Assembly (NCBI GenBank): GCA_026419775.2
Contig: JAOPGA020000758.1
Location: forward strand, 1-32,597
Source of the DNA: Acrasis kona
Lineage: Eukaryota; Heterolobosea; Eutetramitea; Acrasida; Acrasidae
Direction of reading: 5' to 3'
Length of the DNA stretch: 32,597 bases
This document shows positions 1-9,415 of the stretch, piece after piece (position 1 is the first letter of the stretch; the number at the start of each line of letters is the position of its first letter). A program made the position numbers and the translations under genes. Under the pieces are notes generated by a model. The model saw only the letters and a program-made list of their open reading frames with translations. It was not told the DNA's origin and ran no database searches.

Positions 1-478
1 TTAACTCACTCTCAGTAGACCAGTCACTTTTCATAAGAACACCACATTAAAAATGCTCATGAGAACAGTATTTAAAGGGTTAGCAGCTGGGGAGCGATGA
101 TTCCTGCTATATACAATGCCCTCAGTGCGCTAGTGCTAACTACAATCTCATTTTCAACTTGCCAAAGACGAAACGACGTGCCCGCCGATTTTTTCTTTTT
201 GTTCGTAATTGTTACCGTAATAATTCGTCCGGATTTCAAGAAGTGCAGGTAAATTGTTTGCCGGTCGTGTTGTACAAATGAGTACATTACTATTTCAAAA
301 GTTACAACAGGAAAAAGGTATTAAACAGGTAGGAGAGTGAGACACATCAGAGGGTATTTATAGGAGCGGCTACGTTAAATTTAGGAGAATAAGCCAGATC
401 TGGCTACCAGAGCTATCAACGACCGGAACGATAATTCATACAGCGTTTAAATCGATAATTTTATTCTGTAAACAAGTA
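1..478. other. Upstream flank without a supported gene
   Basis: The only open frame is a 71-codon one on the minus strand (287 to 72). It has no recognisable domain, no signal peptide and no partner exon I could connect. It could be the last exon of a gene that starts elsewhere, or chance. The right part should hold the promoter and 5' leader of the RWP-RK gene that begins at 479. I see no clear TATA box or repeat. Confidence 0.4.
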
Positions 479-1082
479 ATGACGACATCTATGTCTCAAT
501 CCAATGTATGCGTAGTTCACGAAAAGAACCGCTCAGCTCCTGTAGTACTATCACCCAATATTCAACTATTCAGCTCCGAGGATGTCGGTGAGACAACTAA
601 TAGTTCAAGGCCAAAAAATGATTCTGAAAAATGTATCCGTTGGAAGAAGGCTAATGTATCCGAAGATCGTCGCAAGCAACCTAAAAAAGAGAGAATTATC
701 TTCAATGGAGCTCCTACATCTAAAGTAAATAAGATTGAGATACCTGTACAAGATATAGTAAGATTACTTATACTACCACAACCATTAGCTGCGAAAACAA
801 TAGGGGTGTCAGTATCAACTTTAAAAAGGAGGTATTATGTAAGTTACTAATTTGCTAATTTATTAACAATGTAAGAAACTAGCGTGGGGTAGATGGCCTG
901 CTAATGTGCTAGATAACACATCTATTCAGGAGATTGAAAGGCGACATGAAATGGAGAAGTTAATGGATTCTAAAGAAAAAGCAAGCATAAGTCACATAAC
1001 CAACAGATTTAGTAGTACTAGTAGTAGTAAGACACTAGATGTCTTAACATATAAAGTACTACAATGTGCTTTTAAGCAATGA
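479..1082 (+). CDS. RWP-RK domain transcription factor, two exons
   Basis: Exons are 479-838 and 876-1082, joined across a 37-nt intron (GTAAGT...GTAAG, with CTAAT branch-like sequences); the product is 188 aa. The RWP-RK helix begins around residue 83 with a polar and basic lead-in, then runs through the alternating hydrophobic stretch ending AAKTIGVSVSTLKRRYY. After splicing it continues KLAWGRWPAN, the family's signature at the expected distance from the helix. RWP-RK proteins are DNA-binding factors of plants, green algae and several protists, where they control nitrogen response or sexual development. The intron falls inside the domain. The second half of the signature is altered: RWP is followed by ANV instead of the usual x-R-K. 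The N-terminal 80 residues are polar and probably disordered, and the C-terminal tail is short and Ser/Lys rich. The family call rests on motif order and spacing; the biological target is unknown. Confidence 0.8.
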
Positions 1083-1301
1083 CTTGTATATTAATTAACT
1101 TTGTAGTCGGAACCGTAGAACAGAATATAGTTACATTTTGCTTCGTATCAATAAATATCTACAGATTTATTTTTACTTGTTGTTACATGCCGAGGTTGTA
1201 GTGAAGAACTTGTACTATTAATAGTTGAAAAATGATTAGTACCAATCTGTTATTTTTAGATTGTCATAATAATTTCAAACGTCACGTAATTGAGTTGAAA
1301 G

Positions 1302-1661
1302 ATGAAGGCAGGCTTCTTCATTGTGTTGGTGGTTTTGATTCTTAACCTTATTCACTTAGCAGAGGGAGAAGCTTTCGCTCAGTTTAGCCCACCACGCGAC
1401 TTGTTGGAGAACGAGAATGTGCTTAGCCATCTAAAAAAGCAAGAGGTTGATTTAGGCGACCATGCTGCACTTGTGGGAGATGTAAATACCTTCATGCAAG
1501 ACCCTGAGGGTTTAAGTAATAGTGGAAGTACGAGCAATGCGGGATTAGGAAATTATGATGAGCAAGATGAGGATGAAGAGCTTCAACAATTAGACGATGA
1601 AGTCGAAGAGTTAGAAGAGCTTGACGATGAAGAGTTTGATGAAGACTTGGATGACTTTTGA
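1302..1661 (+). CDS. Small secreted acidic protein
   Basis: A single-exon 119-residue protein. Residues 1-22 form a classical signal peptide: MKAG, then a long Ile/Val/Leu core, ending around HLAEGEA. The mature part starts with a hydrophobic and charged stretch (FSPPRDLLENENVLSHLKK) and has a Ser/Gly/Asn linker. The last 35 residues are almost entirely Asp and Glu with spaced Leu, ending DLDDF. There is no cysteine, no KDEL-type retention signal and no second membrane segment. The acidic tail could bind calcium or a basic partner, but no family is recognised. The ATG at 1302 is preceded by A-rich sequence, and the signal peptide fixes the start. The codons look ordinary. The gene lies alone between the RWP-RK gene and the actin-related gene, all on the same strand. 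Confidence 0.65.
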   Translation: MKAGFFIVLVVLILNLIHLAEGEAFAQFSPPRDLLENENVLSHLKKQEVDLGDHAALVGDVNTFMQDPEGLSNSGSTSNAGLGNYDEQDEDEELQQLDDEVEELEELDDEEFDEDLDDF

Positions 1662-2418
1662 TTGTTCTATCGAATTAAAAATAGTTGTATCATTATCTTT
1701 TGATTCCCATTTTATATACCCCATCACACTAACGTATGTGGGATTCTTGAATTAATTTTGGAGATGTTAGTTAAACTCAAATCTAACAGTGCTGTAGAGT
1801 GAGTACAGGATTACGTCGGATCTAAACACGTGAATAATAAGCTGCTGATTTTGTGGAGAGTTCGTGACATGCAACGAATGCCTTAAAATTAATCCCCAAA
1901 AGAGGAGGCACATACCACCAGATAAATTGATTGGATATTGTTTGAGATGCTTTGCGAGCAAAAGATTAGCACCATGCAATATCCGTACATCAACCCATAT
2001 TTATAAGCTTCTATTTCAATCATGTACCTCCCATTATTTTGAGAATGTTTGAACGCACTCCAAGAATGGTCATGGACTTTTTGTTATTACACCGCGAGCA
2101 ACTTCCAAAAGGCAAATCAGCTCCGTCATAATCTGTTGATGACATCAAAATCTGTGGACGATTGGCGGATTGCTCAAGTAACATCTGATTTCCGAATGGT
2201 TTGAATAAACATAAATTCCTCCGAAAGTGATTGAAGACGAATGATTTGCCGAATTCAATTTGATATTGAACTATAATAATAAGTTTGTTACGAATAATGA
2301 ACGATTAGCAATATATTTCTATGTGAATTTCTGTGCAACAAAGTCCATTCCCATACATGCCCTTTAGACCAATGTTGACCGTTCGTACAATTTTGTTGTA
2401 ACGGCTTGACAAGTACAA
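1662..2418. other. 757-bp gap with a possible GATA-like zinc-finger remnant
   Basis: No complete gene is supported here. On the plus strand, 1849-2052 is open and encodes a Cys pattern CNEC, 19 residues, CLRC, followed by basic residues. This has the C-x2-C-x17-20-C-x2-C spacing of GATA-type fingers. There is no ATG in front (in-frame stop at 1846-1848) and I could not find a partner exon with a typical 35-43-nt intron. It may be an exon of an unrecognised gene, a pseudogene piece or chance. The rest is AT-rich, with short frames only. Confidence 0.3.
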
Positions 2419-3462
2419 ATGATGGATGCGTCAATCTTGGATTTTGGCACTGGTATAACGAAGATTGGTATCGGAGGAGACGCAGATCCACTTCATGTTT
2501 TTAGAACAACTGTTACGGATGGTTCTGTTCAGGGTAAGGAGGATCAAGTCCCAATGAAAAATGGAAACGTCTCAAACTGGGATGCTATGGAACTTATTTA
2601 CACTCGCTCATTTGAATTGCTTGGTGAAGATTCAACAAAAAGACCTGCACTATTATCTATACCTCCGATGGGTTCAAAGCTTGATAGGGAAACGAGTGCT
2701 AAGGTTTTGTTCGAAAAAGTTGGCATTCCTTCGCTTGTCATGGTTAACAACGCAGAGTTATCACTTTACCAATCTGGTCAGAGTACTGGGCTTGTCGTAA
2801 ATCTGGGTCACGGAACGACATACGTCGCACCAATATGGGAGCATAACATATTCAGTCATGCAATCACACACGGTGGTGTTACTGGAAGTGATATTGACAA
2901 TTTTCTAAGTGCTCTTCTGAACAGCAATGAAAATGCGCATCAAGTGACCGTTGAGGAAGCACGATCCATCAAAGAGAGTGGCGCTTGTTATGTATCTCAA
3001 GACTTTGATGATGAATTAAACAAGGATCGTACAGAAATAGATTTGAGCTACGAGTTACCTGATGGACGAGAAATTTTAATAGGAAGAGAAAGATTCTTGT
3101 CGTGCGAGGCATTGTTTAATCCCGAATACATTGATAAAGATTCACCGCCCATCCACAAGCTAATCTGTGACACGGTTAGTAGATGTGACATCAATATAAG
3201 AAGGAACTTGTATTCAAACATACACATTGTAGGTGGTCAATCTCTATCAATTGGATTGATAGAACGGTTGCAGAAAGAGATCCAGAAAAAAGTTCCGCAG
3301 TCCGTCGAAGTTGTTATAAATGCTGCTGAAAATAGAGATTATGCAGCTTGGGTCGGCGGGAGTGTGTTTTCTCAGTTGTCAACATTCAAAAATATGTTGG
3401 TTACAAAAGCTGATTACGAAGAGAAGGGAATATCGGTTCTACAAAACACATGTGGAGTGTAA
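2419..3462 (+). CDS. Divergent actin-related protein, nucleotide-site residues altered
   Basis: A single-exon 347-residue member of the actin fold, somewhat shorter than conventional actin (375). Visible landmarks are a phosphate-1 loop ILDFGTGITKIGIGGD near the N-terminus, the NNAELSLYQSG helix, the phosphate-2 loop VVNLGHGTTYVAPIWE, ESGACYVSQDFDDEL, the adenosine loop IHIVGGQSLSIGLIERLQKEI, and a C-terminal AAWVGGSVFSQLSTFKNM matching actin's WIGGSILASLSTF region. By position against actin, Gln137 is Asn, Asp154 is Asn and Asp157 is His, so ATP hydrolysis is likely weak or absent. I could not assign it to a named Arp class (Arp1-11). Roles could be in dynactin, chromatin remodelling or cilia. 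Its stop lies 24 bp from the stop of the convergent Mpv17-family gene. MM at the start gives two possible ATGs. Confidence 0.82.
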   Translation: MMDASILDFGTGITKIGIGGDADPLHVFRTTVTDGSVQGKEDQVPMKNGNVSNWDAMELIYTRSFELLGEDSTKRPALLSIPPMGSKLDRETSAKVLFEKVGIPSLVMVNNAELSLYQSGQSTGLVVNLGHGTTYVAPIWEHNIFSHAITHGGVTGSDIDNFLSALLNSNENAHQVTVEEARSIKESGACYVSQDFDDELNKDRTEIDLSYELPDGREILIGRERFLSCEALFNPEYIDKDSPPIHKLICDTVSRCDINIRRNLYSNIHIVGGQSLSIGLIERLQKEIQKKVPQSVEVVINAAENRDYAAWVGGSVFSQLSTFKNMLVTKADYEEKGISVLQNTCGV

Positions 3463-3486
3463 CAAGAATAAAAGGAGAGCAAACAT

Positions 3487-4059
3487 TTACTTTTGATTTA
3501 TTTCGACTTTAACGTTCTCGACGTCAGTAATATCTTTTGTAGAAACACTGGACATGTATGCATTCCAAAAAACATTTACAAAGTTAATAAGTGCCATCCT
3601 GTATTTAAGGGGCACAAGAAGGAAGTTTATAAATTGCACTGCAGGCCAAACAGCCAAATCTAACTTGTATGTTGGTAAAAACTCTGACTGAGCCTTCTCA
3701 AGACTTTGCCGAGAAGTTTTACCCTGCAACAGAGAAATGCCTACAAAAAAACCGAATACACAAACAGGTGCGAAAACAAGTTCGTCCCATGCAAGCTTTT
3801 TCATAACAACAGTAAGAGGTTTTGAAGCTTTTACACTGGAGTCGAGCCACTTGTACCAAATGTGACCAACAGGGCCAAAGACAAATGTCCCATAAACAAC
3901 CATTCTTCCCGTCCGAACAAGATCGAATTCATCTTGATTCTTCTTTTGAATTGTTTGGCATATAAGATCTCCCACCCCATATAAAGACCCACTTATAAGC
4001 ATGTCATGCACAATGGGCTTTGAGAAGAAGGATTTTGTACGGTCAAACAATTTCCACAT
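3487..4059 (-). CDS. Mpv17/PMP22 family membrane protein
   Basis: An intronless 190-residue protein, the usual length for the Mpv17/PMP22 family of mitochondrial and peroxisomal inner membrane proteins. It starts WKLFDRTKSFFSKPIVHDML, resembling the family's W..Y...L...P..T....G start. It then shows GDLICQ, FGPVGHIWYKWLD, the DELVFAPVCVFGFF membrane segment and the signature WPAVQFINFLLVPLKYRMAL with NFVNVFWNAYMSS. About four hydrophobic segments are visible. Family members are proposed to form non-selective channels or to support mitochondrial DNA homeostasis; the subtype cannot be decided here. It lies 50 bp downstream of the EMC2 stop on the same strand and ends tail to tail with the actin-related gene. 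Confidence 0.9.
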   Translation of the reverse strand: MWKLFDRTKSFFSKPIVHDMLISGSLYGVGDLICQTIQKKNQDEFDLVRTGRMVVYGTFVFGPVGHIWYKWLDSSVKASKPLTVVMKKLAWDELVFAPVCVFGFFVGISLLQGKTSRQSLEKAQSEFLPTYKLDLAVWPAVQFINFLLVPLKYRMALINFVNVFWNAYMSSVSTKDITDVENVKVEINQK

Positions 4060-4109
4060 GATGACGCTAACTGATATGAATTTCTAACACAATTTTCAAA
4101 ACATTAATT

Positions 4110-5174
4110 TTATTGTAATCCAAACATGTTTGTTAACACAGGAACAAGTTCTCTATTTTGGGATGAATATACCCTCATTAGCTCCTTCTCTGCATATTCC
4201 ATCAATTTCGTGTTGTTCGATTTATCTTTTGACGAGCCAGAAGACAATGCATTTGTGCACATTAAAAGTCCATACAGAGCTCTCACATTATCCTTTTTAA
4301 TGTTTAGTGATTGTGAATAGTAGGATCTTGCTGTTGCATAATCTTCCATCGAGTATTTGATCTATGATGACATTTAATCATTGTGAGTGAATGAAAACTT
4401 ACATCAGCATATTTCAAATGATACAAGTAATTATGAGGGTTTTGTAGTAGTAATTCCTCAACGCAAAATGCTGCCTTTTTATAGTCAGGGATGGAGAGGT
4501 ACAAATCAGCCAATTCAGCATAAGCCTCAGGGTCAGCCATGTACACTGCCAGATATTGATTCAAGTATCTGACTGCATCTTCAGTCTCTCCTCTTGCTTT
4601 TGCGATGGCAACCTTTCTTTTCAAACACAACTAACAGAGTGAGTGGGTTGGGTGAGAATTTAAACAAACTTGATCTGTGGGATCCTGACCGAGGATCGAG
4701 TTATACTCGTCGAGTGCATGATCATACTCTCCGGTTGACTCGAGAAGCATGGCCTCCAAACGCCTCACTCGAATACCTTCTCCAAATTTATTTTGAAGAG
4801 CTTCCAAACAGTCCTTTCAAGTTTTATTAAAAGGGTATAATTGAATCTTACCGACGCAAGTTCAGTTTGGTTGACATTAATCGCAGCTTTCAAAACTTGT
4901 TCATAAACATCCCATACTTTTCTGTTTAGTTCCTTGTATTTAAAAGTTGCGAACCTGCATCTCCAAGATTTGGTTTTCCTTGAAATAATAGTTTGCGACC
5001 CAAGTGTACAACTAAATCAGGTCTTCTTATTGAGGACTCGTTAATTAAATTTAAAACTTTCACCACTAGATCGGTAGCTATTTTCCCATTATTTTGCTCG
5101 ATTTTTTTGATCTGGTCCTCATATTGTTCGAGTTTGGATTCATAATATCTAGATGTAGTTGTGTCTTCACTCAT
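4110..5174 (-). CDS. EMC2: EMC2, ER membrane protein complex subunit 2 (TPR protein), five exons
   Basis: Minus-strand exons are 5174-4955, 4916-4852, 4813-4670, 4630-4403 and 4361-4110, with introns of 38, 38, 39 and 41 nt. The spliced product is 302 aa, essentially the length of animal EMC2 (about 297). Diagnostic stretches are AVWDVYEQVLKAA near residue 75, LESTGEYDHALDEYNSILGQDP, LKRKVAIAKARGETEDAVRYLNQYL, DPEAYAELADLYL with YKKAAFCVEELLLQNPHNYLY, and ALYGLLMCTNAL. These are the tandem TPR helices that cap the cytosolic side of the EMC membrane-protein insertase. The start at MSEDTTT is chosen because the open frame further upstream is unlike the family and would run into the promoter shared with the SOUL gene. 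Each junction restores both the frame and the family alignment. Confidence 0.93.
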
Positions 5175-5214
5175 TGTCCCACAAAGTTGACCGTGAACTG
5201 AAATTACAATCAAA
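5175..5214. promoter_or_regulatory. 40-bp divergent promoter, EMC2 and SOUL genes
   Basis: Only 40 bp separate the start codons of EMC2 (minus, from 5174) and the SOUL gene (plus, from 5215), so 5' leaders and core promoters must be very short, overlapping, or inside the neighbouring gene. It contains AAAGTTGACCG; the inverse form GTCAACT occurs in the MED20/LRR gap. No TATA box is evident. That this is a bidirectional promoter is inferred from spacing alone. Confidence 0.5.
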
Positions 5215-5829
5215 ATGATATTGTTAGTCAGATATGTGTTCATAATACTCACATTCATCACAATATCTGTAGCACAAATCAAACAACCCAGAGGTCAGCC
5301 GAATCCTTTACCAAAACCAATACAGCAACCTCCATACAGCTTGATCAGGGGTTACCTCACCTTCGAAATAAGAGAATACCTGGCCGGTTCGTGGATAATT
5401 GCAGACGTTGGTCCATTCTCAAATATCTCTATGGGAGTACAACTTTTAAATTCTTACTTTGATGGAGAGAATTCACAAAAACAAAGCATGACCAAGACAG
5501 TACCACTACTCATTATGAAAGTGGGTCCGGATAGGTTTCAAACATCACTGTACATCCCCTTCGAGTATCAAAAGGAACCTGCCCCAAAACCAACATCCGA
5601 TTTACTACACATTGACCATCTACCAACACAAAGATTTGGTGCTGCCTATTATTATGAACACAGTCCGTCAGAATTATCCCTCAGCTTTTTTTCTACCGCG
5701 TTGAGAGCCATCGTGGGCGAAACAATCTCCGACGAGTACGATGTAGAGAAGCATGGATACATGTATGCAAACTATGATGCTCTATTGGAACAAGAACCAG
5801 AATTGTTGATACCAATAAATCTTTTATAA
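5215..5829 (+). CDS. Secreted SOUL/HEBP-family heme-binding protein
   Basis: An intronless 204-residue protein. Residues 1-20 (MILLVRYVFIILTFITISVA) are a signal peptide, followed by a Pro/Gln-rich linker. The SOUL fold is recognised from the order of its blocks: IREYLAGSWIIADV, then FDGENSQKQSMTKTVPLL (equivalent to the usual N..g.kI.MTaPV), RFQTSLYIPFEYQ with a following PAPKPTSDLLHI (usual F.lP..yq..PP.P.d..v.i), RFGAAYYYEHSPSE and a final Y.YANYDALL stretch (usual aGY.sP). SOUL/HEBP proteins bind heme or other tetrapyrroles. Most characterised ones are cytosolic, so the signal peptide suggests a secreted or endomembrane form. The start is fixed by the signal peptide. It is divergent from EMC2 and convergent with the PP6 regulatory gene (78 bp between stops). 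Confidence 0.85.
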   Translation: MILLVRYVFIILTFITISVAQIKQPRGQPNPLPKPIQQPPYSLIRGYLTFEIREYLAGSWIIADVGPFSNISMGVQLLNSYFDGENSQKQSMTKTVPLLIMKVGPDRFQTSLYIPFEYQKEPAPKPTSDLLHIDHLPTQRFGAAYYYEHSPSELSLSFFSTALRAIVGETISDEYDVEKHGYMYANYDALLEQEPELLIPINLL

Positions 5830-5907
5830 ACACAATTCATTTTTTTATTTTAAACATTCCTCTAATCCTTACAAAGAAGAGAGGCAGAGAGCGGCTTTCA
5901 TTTTAAA

Positions 5908-7835
5908 TCATTCCTTGTACTCGAAAACATCAAAAGAATCATTTTGACTACTTTTGTTGTCATCATCATTCATGACGACGGGTGAAAATGGTTTGTTATA
6001 CCGGTCCGTCTCTTCGAAACCAAACGCGTCCGCCGCGAACTGACTGCCTATATCAATATCGCTCTGGTCCTGCTTGTTGATCATGCGTAGAGTATCCCTG
6101 CTCACTACCGTCAGGAATCGAATCCACTTGTCGTTGTTCTTCAAGTATTGATACAAGTAACTTTCGGGCTGTAACGTGACGTACATTAACCTCAGTAGAT
6201 TACATAAATGTAACATGTGCGCTCTATTATCTGTTCCTGATGGGTCCTGATAAACGTCCATGATCCTTGTGAGCAAGTCGTGGGTCTCTAATAAATTCTT
6301 CAGCACGGCCGTCTCTCCATTCCGTATCAAGTCAACCATGACCTGTGTGAATAAATTGTGATACATGTTGTTGTACTTGTACTCAAAGAACCAATCAATC
6401 AGCACGCCCAACACGTTGCTGCTCTGTATGATCGTGGATAAAATTGTTGGTTGGCTGCTGTGACAAGTGTCGTACATGTACACGATGGTCTTGTGAAAAA
6501 TGTTGACCACGTCCATGCGAAGGGTGCTGAATCCATGCGTGATAATGTATGCGGAGTAGGCTTGACTGGGCGTGTCCACGACTTGAGAGTCTCTGCAGAT
6601 GATTTGTGATAATTTATCGAGGTTGACGAAAAGTAGGTTCATAATGTGCTTGTATACCTTGACCATCGTGATTAAATTCTTGTCGGTGAAGCATGGATCC
6701 TCTTCGTCGTCGTCATCGCTCACCATCCACGTTTCTTTGCTTTCGCTTTGATGTACCACTGCATTCTCCGGGTTGGTCGGGTTGATTCGTTGTAAAATGT
6801 AAAGTATGATCCTGGCACAACAGATCCTGGCCACTCTTTGTGAATTTTCCCACTCAACCAGCAAGTTGAGCATGTTCTCAAAGTCTGCGTTGGTCTTGGT
6901 GACCAGCGATTCCAATATGGCACCAACACAATCCAACTCCACCAGATCAATCTGTCCTGAATTCCTCTTTTCAATCTTTTCTTGTTCAATGTATTCTTTG
7001 CCCAAATAACGCACGCGCTCTTTTGCTGCCCTACGATTTCGTTCGAATTGTACCTGACGTCCCTTCTCTTGCACGCATAATTCGCTAACTGCCCTCATGA
7101 AGAATTCTGCATAAATGTCACATTCGTAGTCATTGGATGGCTGTGGCACAATGTAAACTCGACGCAGTACTACTTGGAGCAATTCGTGCTGTGCGAGGTG
7201 TGCCTGAAACTTTCTTTTGATGATAAAATTGTTCCCGTTGCTGGAAGTTAGTGGTTGACTCATTTCGATGAGGTATAAAAGTAGATGGGTAATCATTGGA
7301 TGACGTGACAAGGCTGGTACCACACAGTCTAAAATAATGTTGTTGTTTTGTAGAATTTCGAAGACCCTAGCCCTATGGTTAGTCAACAAGTTCTCCATCA
7401 GTTTCATAAAGTGGAAGTAATTGCACCGGTTATTTTCAGGGGCAAAAGACTCTCTAAATAATATCACTAGAATGTGTGGGAGGTGCTTTTCTAAGCTATC
7501 AGAAAATGCTGTTGAGGTTGGTCTGGACAGTATATCCACCGCTTGCCATGATCGCCTGTTTAGTACTACTTCTACATCGTTGTCATTGCTGTCCACGACT
7601 GCATCACCCTCTGGAGAGATGATGATGTGTAAACGTGAAATAAAGTTTAACAAAACGTCAATGACACCTATTATTGGTGAGTGAATGAAGACTTGGCCAA
7701 CGTACCATCTTGTTGTAGAAAATCCACCATTTTCGAGTTCACTATCGGCCTATCGAGGTCTAGCAAATCCCTCAACATTACATACGTCCGTATTTTCTTG
7801 TCATCTGCCAGGTCATTATCCTGTGGTGAGGTCAT
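5908..7835 (-). CDS. Protein phosphatase 6 regulatory subunit (SAPS domain), two exons
   Basis: Exons are 7835-7706 and 7667-5908 on the minus strand, split by a 38-nt intron (GTACGT...ATAATAG); the product is 629 aa. SAPS subunits target the PP6/Sit4 phosphatase. The N-terminus, LRDLLDLDRPIVNSKMVDFL joined to VIDVLLNFIS, matches the family's LeeLLdeeD...n.kLidFL start and is only seen after splicing. Mid-protein, ILQNNNIILDCVVPALSRHP with THLLLYLIE matches the family's f.k.ll.HI....im.LLL.Li block. The best match is LRMDVVNIFHKTIVYMY, then VLGVLIDWFFEYKYNNMYHNL, the family's lg.ll.lFFeyewNNfLH block. The C-terminus is acidic and polar (AADAFGFEETDRYNKPFSP...). The ATG at 7835 is the first after an in-frame stop. 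The protein is shorter than animal PP6R1-3 because the disordered C-terminal tail is reduced. Confidence 0.88.
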
Positions 7836-8209
7836 ATGTTGTGTACAATCAACCGCGTTTTACAATGTTCGACCTAGGACGTGAAAAATGACTTGATCAG
7901 TACTTAAGGTCGTACACTTTATAATTGATCGAATTATTAGCATATATTTTCAACAACATCGGCTTCTCACAAAATATTTGTTCTGGTAACTTTTGCTTGT
8001 ACAAATGTGGTTTTTCAAATTTTGTTTGGATCTCAAAAGGAGTGAAAAGAATAAGACATCGAGAAATGCACTACAGTAAAAATTGATGCTGTGCCATTGT
8101 GATGTACCCAACAATTGATAATCAACTTTAGATTTTATTTCGTTGTACATTTTTTATGAACAGATTTAGGACAAACAAATATTTGAATAGATTTATTTGT
8201 TACGAAGCT
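7836..8209. other. 374-bp intergenic stretch, PP6R promoter and GT60 3' flank
   Basis: The stretch is AT-rich. A 66-codon minus-strand frame (8150-7950) has no recognisable family and is probably chance. This should hold the PP6 regulatory-subunit promoter and the polyadenylation region of the glycosyltransferase gene, both minus strand. No repeat or structural RNA is seen. Confidence 0.4.
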
Positions 8210-9415
8210 TTACCACTCTGGAAGGCCTTTTGAGCAAAAATCGCCCATCTTTTTATTTTTCAAATCCATTTCAAACATGGTAAAGTACTTATCTAACCTA
8301 CCCTTCACTACGGGATCCTTCCAATTTATTCCGTACTTGTCAATTTCTTGTAAAGTCCACGTGACGTTTTCAACTTGTTCATAATCAAGGGTACCAATAA
8401 TGTATTTGGTCCTCATCAAGGAGTACTTTTGTAGTTGATGGAAGTCTGGATAAATACTGCTCAAATCCCAATACCTTGGAAAATCTTTTCTATAATAGTA
8501 ATGTAGCACTATGTTCTCCGCTGGAGAATACAACTTATAGCCGGCAGCAACCATTTTCATGGAAAACAAGATTTCTTCACCATGGAACAAATAAGGAAGG
8601 TAGGGATCCATTTTAACCGTTTCGTGAGCTTTTCCAGGATAAAATGTAAATCCAGCACCAAGGAAAGGATTACTCCTGCTTTCTTTTTTGTCCAGAGCGT
8701 ACAAAGCACCAGATGGTTGCAAAATGTCATCGCTATTATAAAATCCTTTACACATTCTGGAAATTATTTTTTGATAATCTTTCGGAAGTCCATTTTCATC
8801 CTCTTCTCCAGGCACAAAGAGGGATGGATAATGACTTATAACAGAATTAGGGGGTAGTTGTTTGATATTATCAATGATGAGCTCATCCCATTGTGGCACG
8901 AAGCGACTGTGAGAGTCCACCTGCATCACATAATCTTCTTGTTGAAAGAGTTTCTCAATAGCCATGTATCTCGCCCAGGTGGGGCCCCTCGCGTCTAGAT
9001 AACTATACCGTCCCATTCTGATTTGATTCCTCCACTTCATAATCAATTCTGCATCAGTTGCGTTGAAGCCGTTTTGTAGGGAAATGCTCAAACAATCAAC
9101 ATCCATGTCTGGGTGATTCTGCTGAAGCACTCCAATGAAAACTCTCTCAGGGTACTTTGCTTGTTTCAATGCCCATAGTAAGGTGAACATACATTGTGGG
9201 TCACGATATGATGCAATTGATAGAAATATTGTTGGTAGTCCTCGAGTGTTGATTGGTCTCTGTTGAACACGAAAAGCCGCAAAACCAACCCCTGTAATTC
9301 CACTGCCGATATAACCCGCAGAGAATATCAAGAATGTTATTAAGCTGATTGTAGAGAAAACATATGATATGGTTCTCAACACCCCAAGTTTCTCTTTTCC
9401 TGTTCTCTTCCCCAT
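8210..9415 (-). CDS. GT60-type GlcNAc-transferase, single-pass membrane protein
   Basis: An intronless 401-residue type II membrane protein. A short basic cytosolic start (MGKRTGKEKLG) is followed by one hydrophobic segment at about residues 14-40 (YVFSTISLITFLIFSAGYIG). The luminal domain begins with IFLSIASYRDPQCMFTLLWAL, the hallmark of the glycosyltransferase family that contains the Skp1 hydroxyproline GlcNAc-transferase (PF11397, GT60). The motif YVMQVDSHSRFVPQWDELI corresponds to the family's DxH metal/sugar-nucleotide site, and WARYMAIEKLFQQEDY precedes it as expected. HGEEILFSMKMVAAGYKLYSP and HYYYRKDFPRYW follow. The Skp1 enzyme is cytosolic, so the anchor suggests a Golgi or ER enzyme of the same family acting on secreted or membrane glycoproteins. 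The acceptor is unknown. Confidence 0.85.
   Translation of the reverse strand: MGKRTGKEKLGVLRTISYVFSTISLITFLIFSAGYIGSGITGVGFAAFRVQQRPINTRGLPTIFLSIASYRDPQCMFTLLWALKQAKYPERVFIGVLQQNHPDMDVDCLSISLQNGFNATDAELIMKWRNQIRMGRYSYLDARGPTWARYMAIEKLFQQEDYVMQVDSHSRFVPQWDELIIDNIKQLPPNSVISHYPSLFVPGEEDENGLPKDYQKIISRMCKGFYNSDDILQPSGALYALDKKESRSNPFLGAGFTFYPGKAHETVKMDPYLPYLFHGEEILFSMKMVAAGYKLYSPAENIVLHYYYRKDFPRYWDLSSIYPDFHQLQKYSLMRTKYIIGTLDYEQVENVTWTLQEIDKYGINWKDPVVKGRLDKYFTMFEMDLKNKKMGDFCSKGLPEW

Noticed and set aside
3445-3462. Prenylation (CaaX) signal at the end of the actin-related protein (TCGV)
   Set aside because: The Cys is third from the end, not fourth, so it does not fit CaaX.
4594-4830. 78-codon plus-strand frame
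   Set aside because: It is antisense to EMC2 exon 3 and an intron; no domain.
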